Assembly (NCBI GenBank): GCA_937980205.1
Contig: CALJKW010000069.1
Coordinates: 1 to 64,000, forward strand
Length of the DNA stretch: 64,000 bases
Direction: 5' to 3'
Origin: an uncultured Myxococcales bacterium
Lineage (GTDB): Bacteria; Myxococcota; Myxococcia; Myxococcales; Myxococcaceae
This document shows positions 1-8,184 of the stretch, piece by piece (positions within the stretch are counted from its first letter, which is position 1; each line of letters begins with the position of its first letter). A model generated the notes under the pieces. The model made no database searches and was not told where the DNA came from. It saw nothing but the letters and a program-made list of their open reading frames with translations. The position numbers and the translations under genes are program-made.

Positions 1-64
1 TCGTGCACTCCTTCTCCCACAGCGAGAGGGACTCCACGAAACCGGGTCAACTCCAGAGGGCGCG

Positions 65-472
65 ATGGCGTGCACGAAGGAAGAGCTGAAGCAGCGGATT
101 GAGGCGACGCCGGTCAACAGCAACGGAAGGGCGATGTACTCGCCGGAGCTGCAGCGGGATGCGGTGGAGTACTCGAGAGCGCAGCAGGTGGCGACGGGGG
201 GCTCGGTGGGGGCCATCGCGACCGAGCTGGGGCTGAACGGGTGGACGCTGCAGCGCTGGCACCAGAACGAGCGAAGAGCGCAGAGAAGCGGTGCGAGCTT
301 CGTCGAGGTGACGCCGAAAAAGCGGGGGCGACCGCCGAAAGTGGGCTCGGCGGTGGTGACGTCAGCGGCGGCCTTCGAGGTGACGTGCCCGAACGGCTTC
401 GAGGTACGGGTCCCGGCGCGCTTCGAGGTGCGGGCGCTGCGCGACTTGCTGGCGGCGGTGGAGGGCCGCTGA
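65..472 (+). CDS. tnpA: IS66 family accessory protein TnpA (helix-turn-helix)
   Basis: This 135-residue protein has an N-terminal helix-turn-helix region (about residues 25-65, with the pattern YSPELQRDAVEYSR and later GLNGWTLQRWHQ) typical of the first ORF of IS66 elements. A basic KKRGRPPK segment and a short C-terminal domain follow. It is the first gene of the IS and ends one base before the GTG start of tnpB. TnpA is required for IS66 transposition, but its biochemical role is not well defined. The start at 65 is the first ATG after an AGAGGG-like ribosome site. Confidence 0.85.
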   Translation: MACTKEELKQRIEATPVNSNGRAMYSPELQRDAVEYSRAQQVATGGSVGAIATELGLNGWTLQRWHQNERRAQRSGASFVEVTPKKRGRPPKVGSAVVTSAAAFEVTCPNGFEVRVPARFEVRALRDLLAAVEGR

Positions 473-473
473 C

Positions 474-809
474 GTGTTGCCGGCTTCGGTACGCATTCTG
501 GTGTGCACGGCGCCGCAGGACATGCGGGCGAGCTTCGACACACTCGCGGCGGTGGTGCGCGACTTCCTGCACGAAGAGCCACAGAGCGGCGCGCTCTACG
601 TCTTCGTCGGGAAGCGGCCGACGAGATGCAAAGTCTTGTGGTGGGACCGGAACGGGTACTGCCTGCTGTACAAGCGATTGCATCGGGCGTTGTTCGCGAG
701 GCCGACGGCGGCGAACGGCACGGCCGCGGTGAACATCGACGGCGCGGCGCTGCACCAACTGCTGTCGGGCGTGGCGCGAGAAGAAAAACGACAGGCGCGA
801 CTGCACTGA
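474..809 (+). CDS. tnpB: IS66 family accessory protein TnpB
   Basis: This 111-residue protein has the diagnostic TnpB sequence: a D-M-R-x-S-F-D-x-L motif near residue 20, then VFVGKRPTRCKVLWWDRNGYCLLYKRL in the middle (residues about 43-70). The family is small, and length and motifs agree with an intact member. It starts at GTG 474, directly after the tnpA stop, so translation is probably coupled. TnpB is needed together with TnpA and TnpC for transposition of IS66 elements. Its activity is unknown. Confidence 0.9.
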   Translation: MLPASVRILVCTAPQDMRASFDTLAAVVRDFLHEEPQSGALYVFVGKRPTRCKVLWWDRNGYCLLYKRLHRALFARPTAANGTAAVNIDGAALHQLLSGVAREEKRQARLH

Positions 810-837
810 CTCTTGTGCGGGCGCGGCGAGTGGTTAC

Positions 838-2508
838 ATGGGGGCCGTGCCCGACACCGCCGCGCACGACGAGGGGACGCACGACGACGAGTTGTCGATG
901 CGCCTGCTCGCGCTGGCGACGATGAACAGCCAGCTCGCGGCGGAGAAGAACGAGCTCACCGCCCAAGTCGAGAAACTCTCGGCGGAGCGCGACGAGTACC
1001 AGCAACAGTACGTGCTGCTGCTCGAGGCGTACCGGAAGCTCGAGGCCGGCTTCAGGGGCCAGAGCCGCGAGCGCTTCACAGGCGGCGCCGAGGAGCAGCT
1101 GACTCTGGCCGCATTGCTGGCAATGGTAGTGCCGGTCGCGCCCCCGCCCGAGGCGGTCACCACCGAGGTGCCCGCGCACACGCGGGCGAAGCCGACCGGC
1201 AGAAAGCCGCTGCCCGCCAACCTGCCGCGCATCGACGTCGAGGTCTTGCCGCCCGAGGTAAAGAAGGAGGGGCTCGACGCCTTCGAGCGCATCGGCGAGA
1301 CGACGTCCGAAGTCGTCGAGCGGCGGCCGTCGTCGATGGTGGTGGTGCGCACGGTGAGGGGCAAGTACGTGCGCAAGGGCGAGAAGCCGGCCGAAGAGGC
1401 GAAGGTGCTGCAGGGCGAGGTGCTCGAGCAGCCGCTGCCGCGTGCGCTGGCCGGCCCCGGGGTGCTGGCCGACAGCATCGTGAAGAAGTGGACGGACCAT
1501 CTGCCGCTGCACCGCATCGAGCGCATCTACGGGCGCGACGGGCTGCCGCTCGCGCGCAGCACGCTGTGCGGGTGGCACGAGATGGTGGCGGCGCTGGTGG
1601 CCCCGCTGGTGGTGGCGATGTGGAGCGACGCGCTGGCCACCGCGACGTACCTCTGCATCGACGCCACCGGCGTGCTGGTGCAGGCGCTCGAGAAGTGCCG
1701 GCTGGCGCACTTCTTCGTGGTGGTGGCGCCGGGCAAGCACGTGCTGTTCGGCTACAGCAGGAAGCACGACGGCGCGGCCGTCGACCGGCTGCTGGCCGGC
1801 TTCAAGGGGTACCTGGTGGCCGACGCGCACGCGGTGTACCTGCACCTGTACGAGAACGGCGACATCGTCGAAGTCGGATGCTGGAGTCACCTCCGGCGCT
1901 ATCAATGCAAGGCGCTCGAGTCCGACGGCCCGCGGGCGCGACACGCGCTCAGCCTCATTCAGAAGCTGTTCGAGCTCGAGCGCGAGTGGGCCGGCCTGCT
2001 GCCGGACGAGAAGAAACGGCTGCGCCAACAGCACTCGAAACCCATCGTCGAGGCGTACTTCGCCTGGTGCGACGCCGAGGCGCTGAAGGTGCTGGACGAG
2101 ACGCCCATCTCGAAGGCCATCGCGTACTCGCGCAACCACCGCGACGCCTTCTGCCGCTTTCTCGAAGACGGGCAACTGCCCCTGACGAACAACATCTCGG
2201 AGAGAAACCTCAGGCGCGAAGCCATCGGCCGCAAAAACTGGATGTTCATCGCGACCGACGAGGGCGGGAAGGTGAACGCGACGATGGTGACATTGCTCGC
2301 CAGCTGCGAGATGCACGGGCTCGAGCCCTACGCGTACCTGCGCGACCTGCTCTGCCTGCTGCCGTCGTGGCCCATCAACAGCGTGCTTGAGCTCGCTCCA
2401 GTCAACTGGCGAGCGACGCTCGAGCGGACTGAGGTGCAGCAGCGCCTCGAGGCCAACGTCTTCCGGCAGGTCGCCCTCGGTAAGCTGACGCCGTCTGACG
2501 GCCGGTAG
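838..2508 (+). CDS. tnpC: IS66 family transposase TnpC (DDE)
   Basis: This 556-residue DDE transposase starts with a coiled-coil region (about residues 20-75), then a linker and the catalytic domain. The presumed catalytic acids are D275 in CIDATG, D329 in LVADAHAVY and E455 in NNISERNLRR, followed by the family-typical GRKNWMF. The C-terminal DDE_Tnp_IS66_C segment (SCEMHGLEPYAYLRDLL) is present. The cysteines of the zinc-finger segment that usually sits before the catalytic domain are absent here. The start at ATG 838 could instead be a few codons downstream. The gene faces jetB head-on and ends 42 bases from its stop. Confidence 0.92.
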   Translation: MGAVPDTAAHDEGTHDDELSMRLLALATMNSQLAAEKNELTAQVEKLSAERDEYQQQYVLLLEAYRKLEAGFRGQSRERFTGGAEEQLTLAALLAMVVPVAPPPEAVTTEVPAHTRAKPTGRKPLPANLPRIDVEVLPPEVKKEGLDAFERIGETTSEVVERRPSSMVVVRTVRGKYVRKGEKPAEEAKVLQGEVLEQPLPRALAGPGVLADSIVKKWTDHLPLHRIERIYGRDGLPLARSTLCGWHEMVAALVAPLVVAMWSDALATATYLCIDATGVLVQALEKCRLAHFFVVVAPGKHVLFGYSRKHDGAAVDRLLAGFKGYLVADAHAVYLHLYENGDIVEVGCWSHLRRYQCKALESDGPRARHALSLIQKLFELEREWAGLLPDEKKRLRQQHSKPIVEAYFAWCDAEALKVLDETPISKAIAYSRNHRDAFCRFLEDGQLPLTNNISERNLRREAIGRKNWMFIATDEGGKVNATMVTLLASCEMHGLEPYAYLRDLLCLLPSWPINSVLELAPVNWRATLERTEVQQRLEANVFRQVALGKLTPSDGR

Positions 2509-2550
2509 CCGCCCGCGCCTCAAGCCCCGACGGTCGGCTGTCGCCTCGTA

Positions 2551-3777
2551 TCACGCCACGATCGCACCCAACCGACGGTGCTCGACGAACGGGTACATGG
2601 AGCTGAGGGCATAGCGCCCGATCGCAGGCTGCGGGATGACTCCCGCCTCGGTTCGGCGTACGAGACCGAGCGCCTCCAATCGCTCCAGTGTCTCTTCCGC
2701 GAGCCGCACGTCGGCGCCGGCAGCAGTGATGTCCTTACGCCACAGGCTCCGGTGCGCTTCGATCAGCTCTGCCACCTTCCGATGGACTTCGGCCCGAGGC
2801 ACCGCGTGCCCGAGCGCTTCGCGCCCACGTGCAGCGAGAAACTCCGCGAGCAGCAGGGTGAGGTGTCCTTCCGTTCCCTCCTCTGGCAGCCCAAAGTCAG
2901 TGAGGGCACCTCCTTCGTCGACGAATGCGATTCCTTCGCGGCGCACCTCCTGGTGCAGCCCGGTGGTCTCCTGGACTTGCCGCGCGATGAAGGCGCGTTG
3001 ACTGGTCAAATAGGTGGCTTCGTCCGCAGGCAGCTCGTCGAGGTAGACGACCGGGTTCTCGAGAAACCGCCGCGTGAGCCGCCATCGAAGCCTGCGGTTC
3101 TTGCCCTCTTCGGTATCAGCGAAGACTTCTTCGACCAGGCTTGCCAAACGCATCTCGAAGTCGACGACGGTAACGCTCGACGGGGCACGCCGCACCGCAA
3201 GCAGGCTGGAGAGGGTCGACCGCTGCACGTTGTACAGGACGTCGCCCTGCTGGAGCACGAACTGCTGCTCGTCGCCATGGACTCGGACGAGCACGCGGTG
3301 CTCGATGAGGAGTCTTACGACGTGGACCAGGTCTCGACGATCATCGAAGGACTCCATCCTGAACGAAAGGTCTGCTGCAGTGAGCGTCGGCTCCGCCACC
3401 CACAGTTCCTCGATCTTCTCGCGGAGCCGACCGAGCGTGATCTGCCGCTCGGCCCGTTCGAGCACGGCGAGGGCGAGGCAGAGCAGAACGTAGCGTCGAC
3501 GCGAGAACGCGAGGCCGCTGAGCGGATCGCGTGCGGGACGTGTCGAGTCGCTGAGCTCGGTGGGGACCTTTCGGAGTCGGGCCACTTCTCCGTCAAGGTG
3601 AAATGACCACCCCGTATTCTTCGCGAGCCAGTCACGGATCCAGGCCGCGTGTCGGCGCACCAGTCCGAACTCGCGCGCCGTGGTCCCTCCCGCACAGAGC
3701 AGTGGTGATTGCAGCAGGGCGCGTATCGCGTCACGTCGCTCGTCGGCGAGCGTTGGCGGTGTCGTCGCGGCCGTCAT
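2551..3777 (-). CDS. jetB: Wadjet type II component JetB (DUF2398 / TIGR02678 family)
   Basis: This 408-residue protein matches the DUF2398/TIGR02678 family. Key segments are LADERRDAIRALLQSPLL at the start, WLAKNTGWSFHLDGEVARLRK, and the winged-helix-like C-terminal part ending RYALSSMYPFVEHRRL. In type II Wadjet systems this kleisin-partner-like subunit works with JetA, the SMC-like ATPase JetC and the nuclease JetD to recognise and cut small circular plasmids. It overlaps the end of jetA by four bases (ATGA), so the two are co-translated. jetC and jetD should follow immediately downstream, but an IS66 element sits there instead. Family assignment is from memory of the motif pattern. Confidence 0.8.
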   Translation of the reverse strand: MTAATTPPTLADERRDAIRALLQSPLLCAGGTTAREFGLVRRHAAWIRDWLAKNTGWSFHLDGEVARLRKVPTELSDSTRPARDPLSGLAFSRRRYVLLCLALAVLERAERQITLGRLREKIEELWVAEPTLTAADLSFRMESFDDRRDLVHVVRLLIEHRVLVRVHGDEQQFVLQQGDVLYNVQRSTLSSLLAVRRAPSSVTVVDFEMRLASLVEEVFADTEEGKNRRLRWRLTRRFLENPVVYLDELPADEATYLTSQRAFIARQVQETTGLHQEVRREGIAFVDEGGALTDFGLPEEGTEGHLTLLLAEFLAARGREALGHAVPRAEVHRKVAELIEAHRSLWRKDITAAGADVRLAEETLERLEALGLVRRTEAGVIPQPAIGRYALSSMYPFVEHRRLGAIVA

Positions 3778-5330
3778 GGGTCGAGCGTCGGGCTTGGCTC
3801 GGCGATGTCATCGGCCGTGGCGCGGATCGTCACGTAGTGGTCGGGGCCCCGGAGGTCCCCCTGTGACGTGTGCAAGGTGGCCTCTGTCCCGTCATGGACG
3901 GGTTCGAGAACGATGCGCAGTGTGCCGTCGGTTGACACGGTATCGGCAGTGTCGCCCGGCAGAACCTTCATGGTCAGCGCCTCGCCGAGAAGATCGAGGA
4001 GCAGCGTCAGTTCCGATGACTCAAGCCGGCCGAGTTCGGAAAGCCGAATGCGCGCGCCGGTCGCGAGTCGAGCTTGGGCCTTGGCCCATTCTTCAGCTTC
4101 GAGCGCCTCGAGCTTGGCGAGGGCCTCACGTTCGCGACTTCGATCGGAGATCGCATTGATGCGGCCACGGCGTTGGTGCCGGCCGGTCGCGCGCAGGCGC
4201 GGCGAAATCAGCAGCGGCGGTGCGTCGAGCCAGCTGGTCTGCGGATTTACTGGGTCCTGGTCGCGAGCCTCGAGAGATTCGGCGTCGATGGAGAGGTGGC
4301 GGGAAGGGGAAAGGCCGAACGCGACGCGATAGAGGCGATGGGCGTCGGCGTCGGTGGGCGCCTGGGCGAACCAGCGTGCGAGGACGCGGAAGTCGAGTGC
4401 TCGATCGGTGCGGGTCACGCGGCGCTCGTGAATCGCGGCGATCGTCGAGAGGAGTGCCGGGATCGCCGCACGTGCCCGTGCGCGCAACACCTCGGCTTGA
4501 GAGGCCGCGCCGCCAGAGCCTACGAACCAGCCTCTCAACCCCGCCCACCGGGTCCTCCACCGGGCCTCCTCGTCGGCGAGATGCTGATCCGATCGATGCA
4601 GGCGGTCGGACAGCTCACGTTCAGCGGCCAGCCGCAACAGCAGGTCGAAGCGTTGACCCTCGATTCGCGAAAGAAGGTCAGAGATCTCCGCCGTGGCGAG
4701 GACGAGTTCGAAGATGAAGCGCTCGAGGTATTCCAGCAGCCTCTCCTTGTACTGAAGGAAGGCAGCGAGCTCGAGTCCGTGCAGGTCAATCCCTCGTTGC
4801 AGGCTCGCCATGAACCGTTGTGCTCGCGAGGTCAGGTCATCGAACCGATCCCAGAGCGCACGCATGACGATGTGGCAACGCTCGGGTTCCGGCGCCTCCC
4901 GTGCGACCAACTCCGCCAGCTCGCTGAGATGGCCACGAATGTCGGTGAGAGCAGTCGCCTGGAGCTCACCAGGGCGCCCGATGCTGTCCTCGTAATACTC
5001 GATCGCGCGTTGCGCGGCCTCGCCCTCCTGACTGAGCTGGTACAAGAAGCGCGGGCGATAGAACTCCTCGGCCGTCGCCACTTCGGCGGTGTCGGGATGG
5101 GCGTGGATGTTTCCCCAGTCCTTGAGCTGCGCGAGGGCAGCTTCGATTTCAGTGACGTCGGCCCCCGCGACCGCAGGTGAAGCCCGCAGCGCGGCGAAGA
5201 CGTCCGCCGGTCGGAGGTGCAGTCGAAAACTCTCCCGTGCCGCCATGAAGGTGGCCATGACCGCTCGGTACAGCTCAGCCTTGTCGGCAATGACGTAACT
5301 GAAGATGCGGAGGCGACCGGGTGGAGCCAT
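3774..5330 (-). CDS. jetA: Wadjet type II component JetA (DUF2397 / TIGR02677 family)
   Basis: From ATG 5330 this is a 518-residue protein of the DUF2397/TIGR02677 family, the kleisin-like JetA of type II Wadjet. The family start is recognisable as LRIFSYVIADKAELYRAVMATFM, followed by the winged-helix part and a long helical middle (residues about 150-330). The C-terminal half contains the conserved GRINAISDRSREREAL stretch. The frame stays open upstream to 5525, but that stretch is low-complexity and unlike the family, so I place the start at 5330. It is the first gene of the remaining jet pair, 217 bases downstream of the PLD gene on the same strand. Confidence 0.8.
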   Translation of the reverse strand: MAPPGRLRIFSYVIADKAELYRAVMATFMAARESFRLHLRPADVFAALRASPAVAGADVTEIEAALAQLKDWGNIHAHPDTAEVATAEEFYRPRFLYQLSQEGEAAQRAIEYYEDSIGRPGELQATALTDIRGHLSELAELVAREAPEPERCHIVMRALWDRFDDLTSRAQRFMASLQRGIDLHGLELAAFLQYKERLLEYLERFIFELVLATAEISDLLSRIEGQRFDLLLRLAAERELSDRLHRSDQHLADEEARWRTRWAGLRGWFVGSGGAASQAEVLRARARAAIPALLSTIAAIHERRVTRTDRALDFRVLARWFAQAPTDADAHRLYRVAFGLSPSRHLSIDAESLEARDQDPVNPQTSWLDAPPLLISPRLRATGRHQRRGRINAISDRSREREALAKLEALEAEEWAKAQARLATGARIRLSELGRLESSELTLLLDLLGEALTMKVLPGDTADTVSTDGTLRIVLEPVHDGTEATLHTSQGDLRGPDHYVTIRATADDIAEPSPTLDP

Positions 5331-5547
5331 GGCGCGAGATCGGGACGATCTGTAGGCCGCCGTCGCCGCGACTTCAATCGGGGCCGCGCAATGTCTGCGC
5401 CCGCACCATCCGAGGCCGCACAACTGCGTGATCGTCCTCGGGGGCTGCTGCTCGTCGGCCGCCCTCTTCACCGTTCCAGTGAACTGGCAGTGGTGGTGAT
5501 CGGGGTCTTCGCTTCGACGACCCACTATAGGGCGCTCAGCTCATCAG

Positions 5548-8184
5548 CTACCCACTCGCGATGCGCTTGAGCAACTCCACGGCAGCGAGCAGCTGCGCGT
5601 CGCGCTTCACCACCTCATATGCGACCCGAAACGGCAGCACCTGCCGGGACGTCGTCTTGTGCAGGCGATCGTGACGGCCATTCTCGCTCGGCTCAGGATT
5701 CTGAAATGCGCCGTCATGCAACCACGCTATCGAGACGAGCTTCTCGGGTGGGTCGACGAAGCCGGCGGCCAAGCTCCCATCACGACCGAAGCCCAGAACA
5801 CAATCAGTGTCACCGTCCAAGCGGCCCGCCTCTGAAACCCGTTTCGGTCGGAGTGCCGCCTGTAGCCGATCGAGTGCCCGCGCCATCTCGATCTGCCGGG
5901 CGGCGAATAGCGCGAAGTCGCAGCTCGCCTCGAGGTGAGGCCAATGCGATGCAAGCCACAGCTGGCCCTGCTTTCGGATTCGCGGCAGCTGTTTCTCGAG
6001 CGTTGCCAGTGGTTGGTCGGTCGGCGCGTGGCGCAGGACATGCCGCAGCCACAACACCGGGGCGACGTGCACGAAGTCTGGCGACGGCTCTTCCTCGTAC
6101 TGGCCGACCTCCAGGTCGGCGAGGCACGCGTTGAACACCAGCAGACAACTCGCGGCCAGAACCGGCGTCCGCGCCCAGAACGCGGGGCGCTCCTCTTCCG
6201 GAACTGCACTGAGCGCGAGACAGAAGGGCGTATTTGCCGCTCCGAAGAACGCGCGCAGCACGGGAGCGTACTCGGCCAAGAACGCAGGAGCTGACAGACC
6301 GCCGGACCGCAGACCGCGGTACAGCGCCACTGAAAGCACCTCGAGATCCTCGAGCATCCGTCCCGGCGAACGCCCCTGACCTCCGGCTCGGCGCAACGTG
6401 TCCAGGTACGCGGTGCGGGCCCGCATCGCGGCGGAGCGGAGAACCACCTCGGCATCCCGCTTGGCCCGTCCCGACTTCGGTGCCTGTGGGGCCGGCCCGT
6501 CAACCGCTGCTTCAGTGAGACCGCTCTCGCCCTCGGATGCGTCGGCGTCTTCAAGATCGAGATCGCCGAACAACAACCTGAGCATCAACCGCGTGGGGTC
6601 GAGCGCGGTGTGCCCCTCGGATGAGTTCACGCCTGCGCCCTCGCTTGAGGACTCCGGCGCGCGGAAGTCCTCTTCCTTGACGAAGCGCCACTCCGGCTTC
6701 GGCGCGGAGGACGGCTCCGAAGCCGCTGCCGGGGACTTGGGCTGCTCGCTGTCAAGGCGCTTCCGCTCCTCGAACAGCCTGCCCAGGAACTCGAGGAAAT
6801 CGGTCGCGTCGCGAGCCGTCCCTGAATCCCACGAGAGGTGGTTGCGGAGCTGAACGTCGGCGCGCTCCAGCGCGCGGCCGCGATCGCGCAGCTCGACGCG
6901 GTCGTGCACCACGATCCACGGGCCGTCCCCTTCGGCAGAGACCAGCCTTCCCACCGTCGATCCCGCTCCAGGCTGTGTATCGAAGTGCGCGCGAAGCTCT
7001 GTGCCGGTGCTCGTCAGCCGTGTCGTTCGCCAAGTGCGATCCCGAACCATCAGTTCCGCGGCGACGATTCCCGAGGACGCGGCTCGCAGGGTGAACAGCA
7101 CTCGCTCCGCATCGAGCCAGCACGCGCTGACCGGGAGGGGCCCGAGCGGCTGCGCTTCCTCGTCGTCTGGGCTGGTGGCGCGGGCCTCTTCGCGCTGTTC
7201 GAGCAACTTCCAGTCGGCGTCGGTGAGCTCCTCACCGGTGACTTCATCGATCAGTTCCGCGACTTTGGCCGCGCCCTCGGCGGTCTTCGACACGACGAGC
7301 TCCGCGTTCGCTCCCCGCCAGGCAGCGATCGACAGGTTGGCGCTTCCGTGGACACTGGCCTGCCACGTCTCGCCGCGTGCGTGGATCGCCTTCGCGTGCA
7401 CGGCGCGGCCGCTCGCAGACGCCCGAAGGAAACGCCCGCCGGCCCTCTCGATCCGGTTGCGGGCGGCTGCAGTCAGATTGCTCATCGCCGGATCCACGAC
7501 GACGTCGAACTGCTTCGCGCGGAATTGCTTGGCGAGGGCAACGGCGGCCTCGCCTCCATCGTCGAAGAACGGGGCAAGCATGCGGAGGTGCTCGGCCGCA
7601 CCCGGGGGCGGAGGGAGCTGGGCGAGGAGCGCACCGGGTGAGCCAAGGATCGCCGTGCTTTCGTCAGCCGCAGCGGGCTTCTGCAGAGGACTCGCGCCGA
7701 ACGCGGCATCGAGCACGTCGACGACGTGGGTCGGCACCGGACTCAGGCCGACGCTGAGCACCCGATCGATGTATTGACGAACCGCGTCGAACGCCGGCGG
7801 CATTGTCGCCGCCTTGTGGGTCGCTTCCCAGCGCTCGAACACCTCCGCGTTGCGGTACAAGCCGCCGACGCTCAGGTTCCCGCTGCCGACAAAGAGCAGT
7901 GCACGCTCTTCACCCGTGAGCAGGAAGACCTTCGGGTGAAAGCGGCCGTCGACTCGAACGCCCTCCGCGACATACGCCCGGCCAGCGCCAGCCAGTACAC
8001 CGATCTCGCTCTTCAGCGTCACGGAAAGGCACGCGGCATCGGCAAGCACCAGGCACCGTCGTACGCCGCGCTGCTGGAGCGGCGCCAGAATGCTCCGCTC
8101 GAACCAGCTCAGGCTGGCATTGAAGGTGAGAGCGATCAGCGTCTCGAAGCCTTCAGCCCGCCGGAGCTCGTCGTAGACCTTCAT
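5548..8184 (-). CDS. PLD-superfamily (two HKD motifs) nuclease-like protein
   Basis: This 878-residue protein carries two phospholipase-D-type half motifs in its N-terminal third: HPKVFLLTGEERALLFVGSGN near residues 83-103 and HAKAIHARGETWQASVHGSAN near residues 263-283. Paired H-x-K...GS-x-N motifs form one active site in PLD-type nucleases. The remaining 570 residues match nothing I recognise. They include a charged, Ser/Pro-rich linker (about 470-560) and a helical C-terminal domain. It overlaps the upstream gene by four bases (ATGA) and is surely co-expressed with it. The setting next to jetA suggests defence, but that is inference. There is no helicase partner of the DISARM kind in the window. 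Confidence 0.7.
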   Translation of the reverse strand: MKVYDELRRAEGFETLIALTFNASLSWFERSILAPLQQRGVRRCLVLADAACLSVTLKSEIGVLAGAGRAYVAEGVRVDGRFHPKVFLLTGEERALLFVGSGNLSVGGLYRNAEVFERWEATHKAATMPPAFDAVRQYIDRVLSVGLSPVPTHVVDVLDAAFGASPLQKPAAADESTAILGSPGALLAQLPPPPGAAEHLRMLAPFFDDGGEAAVALAKQFRAKQFDVVVDPAMSNLTAAARNRIERAGGRFLRASASGRAVHAKAIHARGETWQASVHGSANLSIAAWRGANAELVVSKTAEGAAKVAELIDEVTGEELTDADWKLLEQREEARATSPDDEEAQPLGPLPVSACWLDAERVLFTLRAASSGIVAAELMVRDRTWRTTRLTSTGTELRAHFDTQPGAGSTVGRLVSAEGDGPWIVVHDRVELRDRGRALERADVQLRNHLSWDSGTARDATDFLEFLGRLFEERKRLDSEQPKSPAAASEPSSAPKPEWRFVKEEDFRAPESSSEGAGVNSSEGHTALDPTRLMLRLLFGDLDLEDADASEGESGLTEAAVDGPAPQAPKSGRAKRDAEVVLRSAAMRARTAYLDTLRRAGGQGRSPGRMLEDLEVLSVALYRGLRSGGLSAPAFLAEYAPVLRAFFGAANTPFCLALSAVPEEERPAFWARTPVLAASCLLVFNACLADLEVGQYEEEPSPDFVHVAPVLWLRHVLRHAPTDQPLATLEKQLPRIRKQGQLWLASHWPHLEASCDFALFAARQIEMARALDRLQAALRPKRVSEAGRLDGDTDCVLGFGRDGSLAAGFVDPPEKLVSIAWLHDGAFQNPEPSENGRHDRLHKTTSRQVLPFRVAYEVVKRDAQLLAAVELLKRIASG

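Larger units (their letters stand above)
1..2550 (+). mobile_element. IS66-family insertion sequence (tnpA-tnpB-tnpC)
   Basis: Three consecutive plus-strand genes match the standard IS66 layout: a small helix-turn-helix protein, the TnpB accessory protein and a DDE transposase with an N-terminal coiled coil. All three frames are open and full length, so the element may still be functional. The right end must lie in the roughly 40 bases between the tnpC stop (2508) and the jetB stop (2551). I could not find a matching inverted repeat or the GTAA/TTAC-type tips in the window, so the left end is probably before base 1 and both ends are approximate. Confidence 0.8.

Noticed and set aside
2509..2550. 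Start of jetC directly after jetB, as a GTGA overlap
   Set aside because: A frame from that GTG runs into IS66 within about 40 bases and does not show the SMC-type N-terminus, so no jetC part can be claimed.
5331..5525. N-terminal extension of jetA to 5525
   Set aside because: The added 65 residues are unlike the family, and the fold starts right after Met at 5330.
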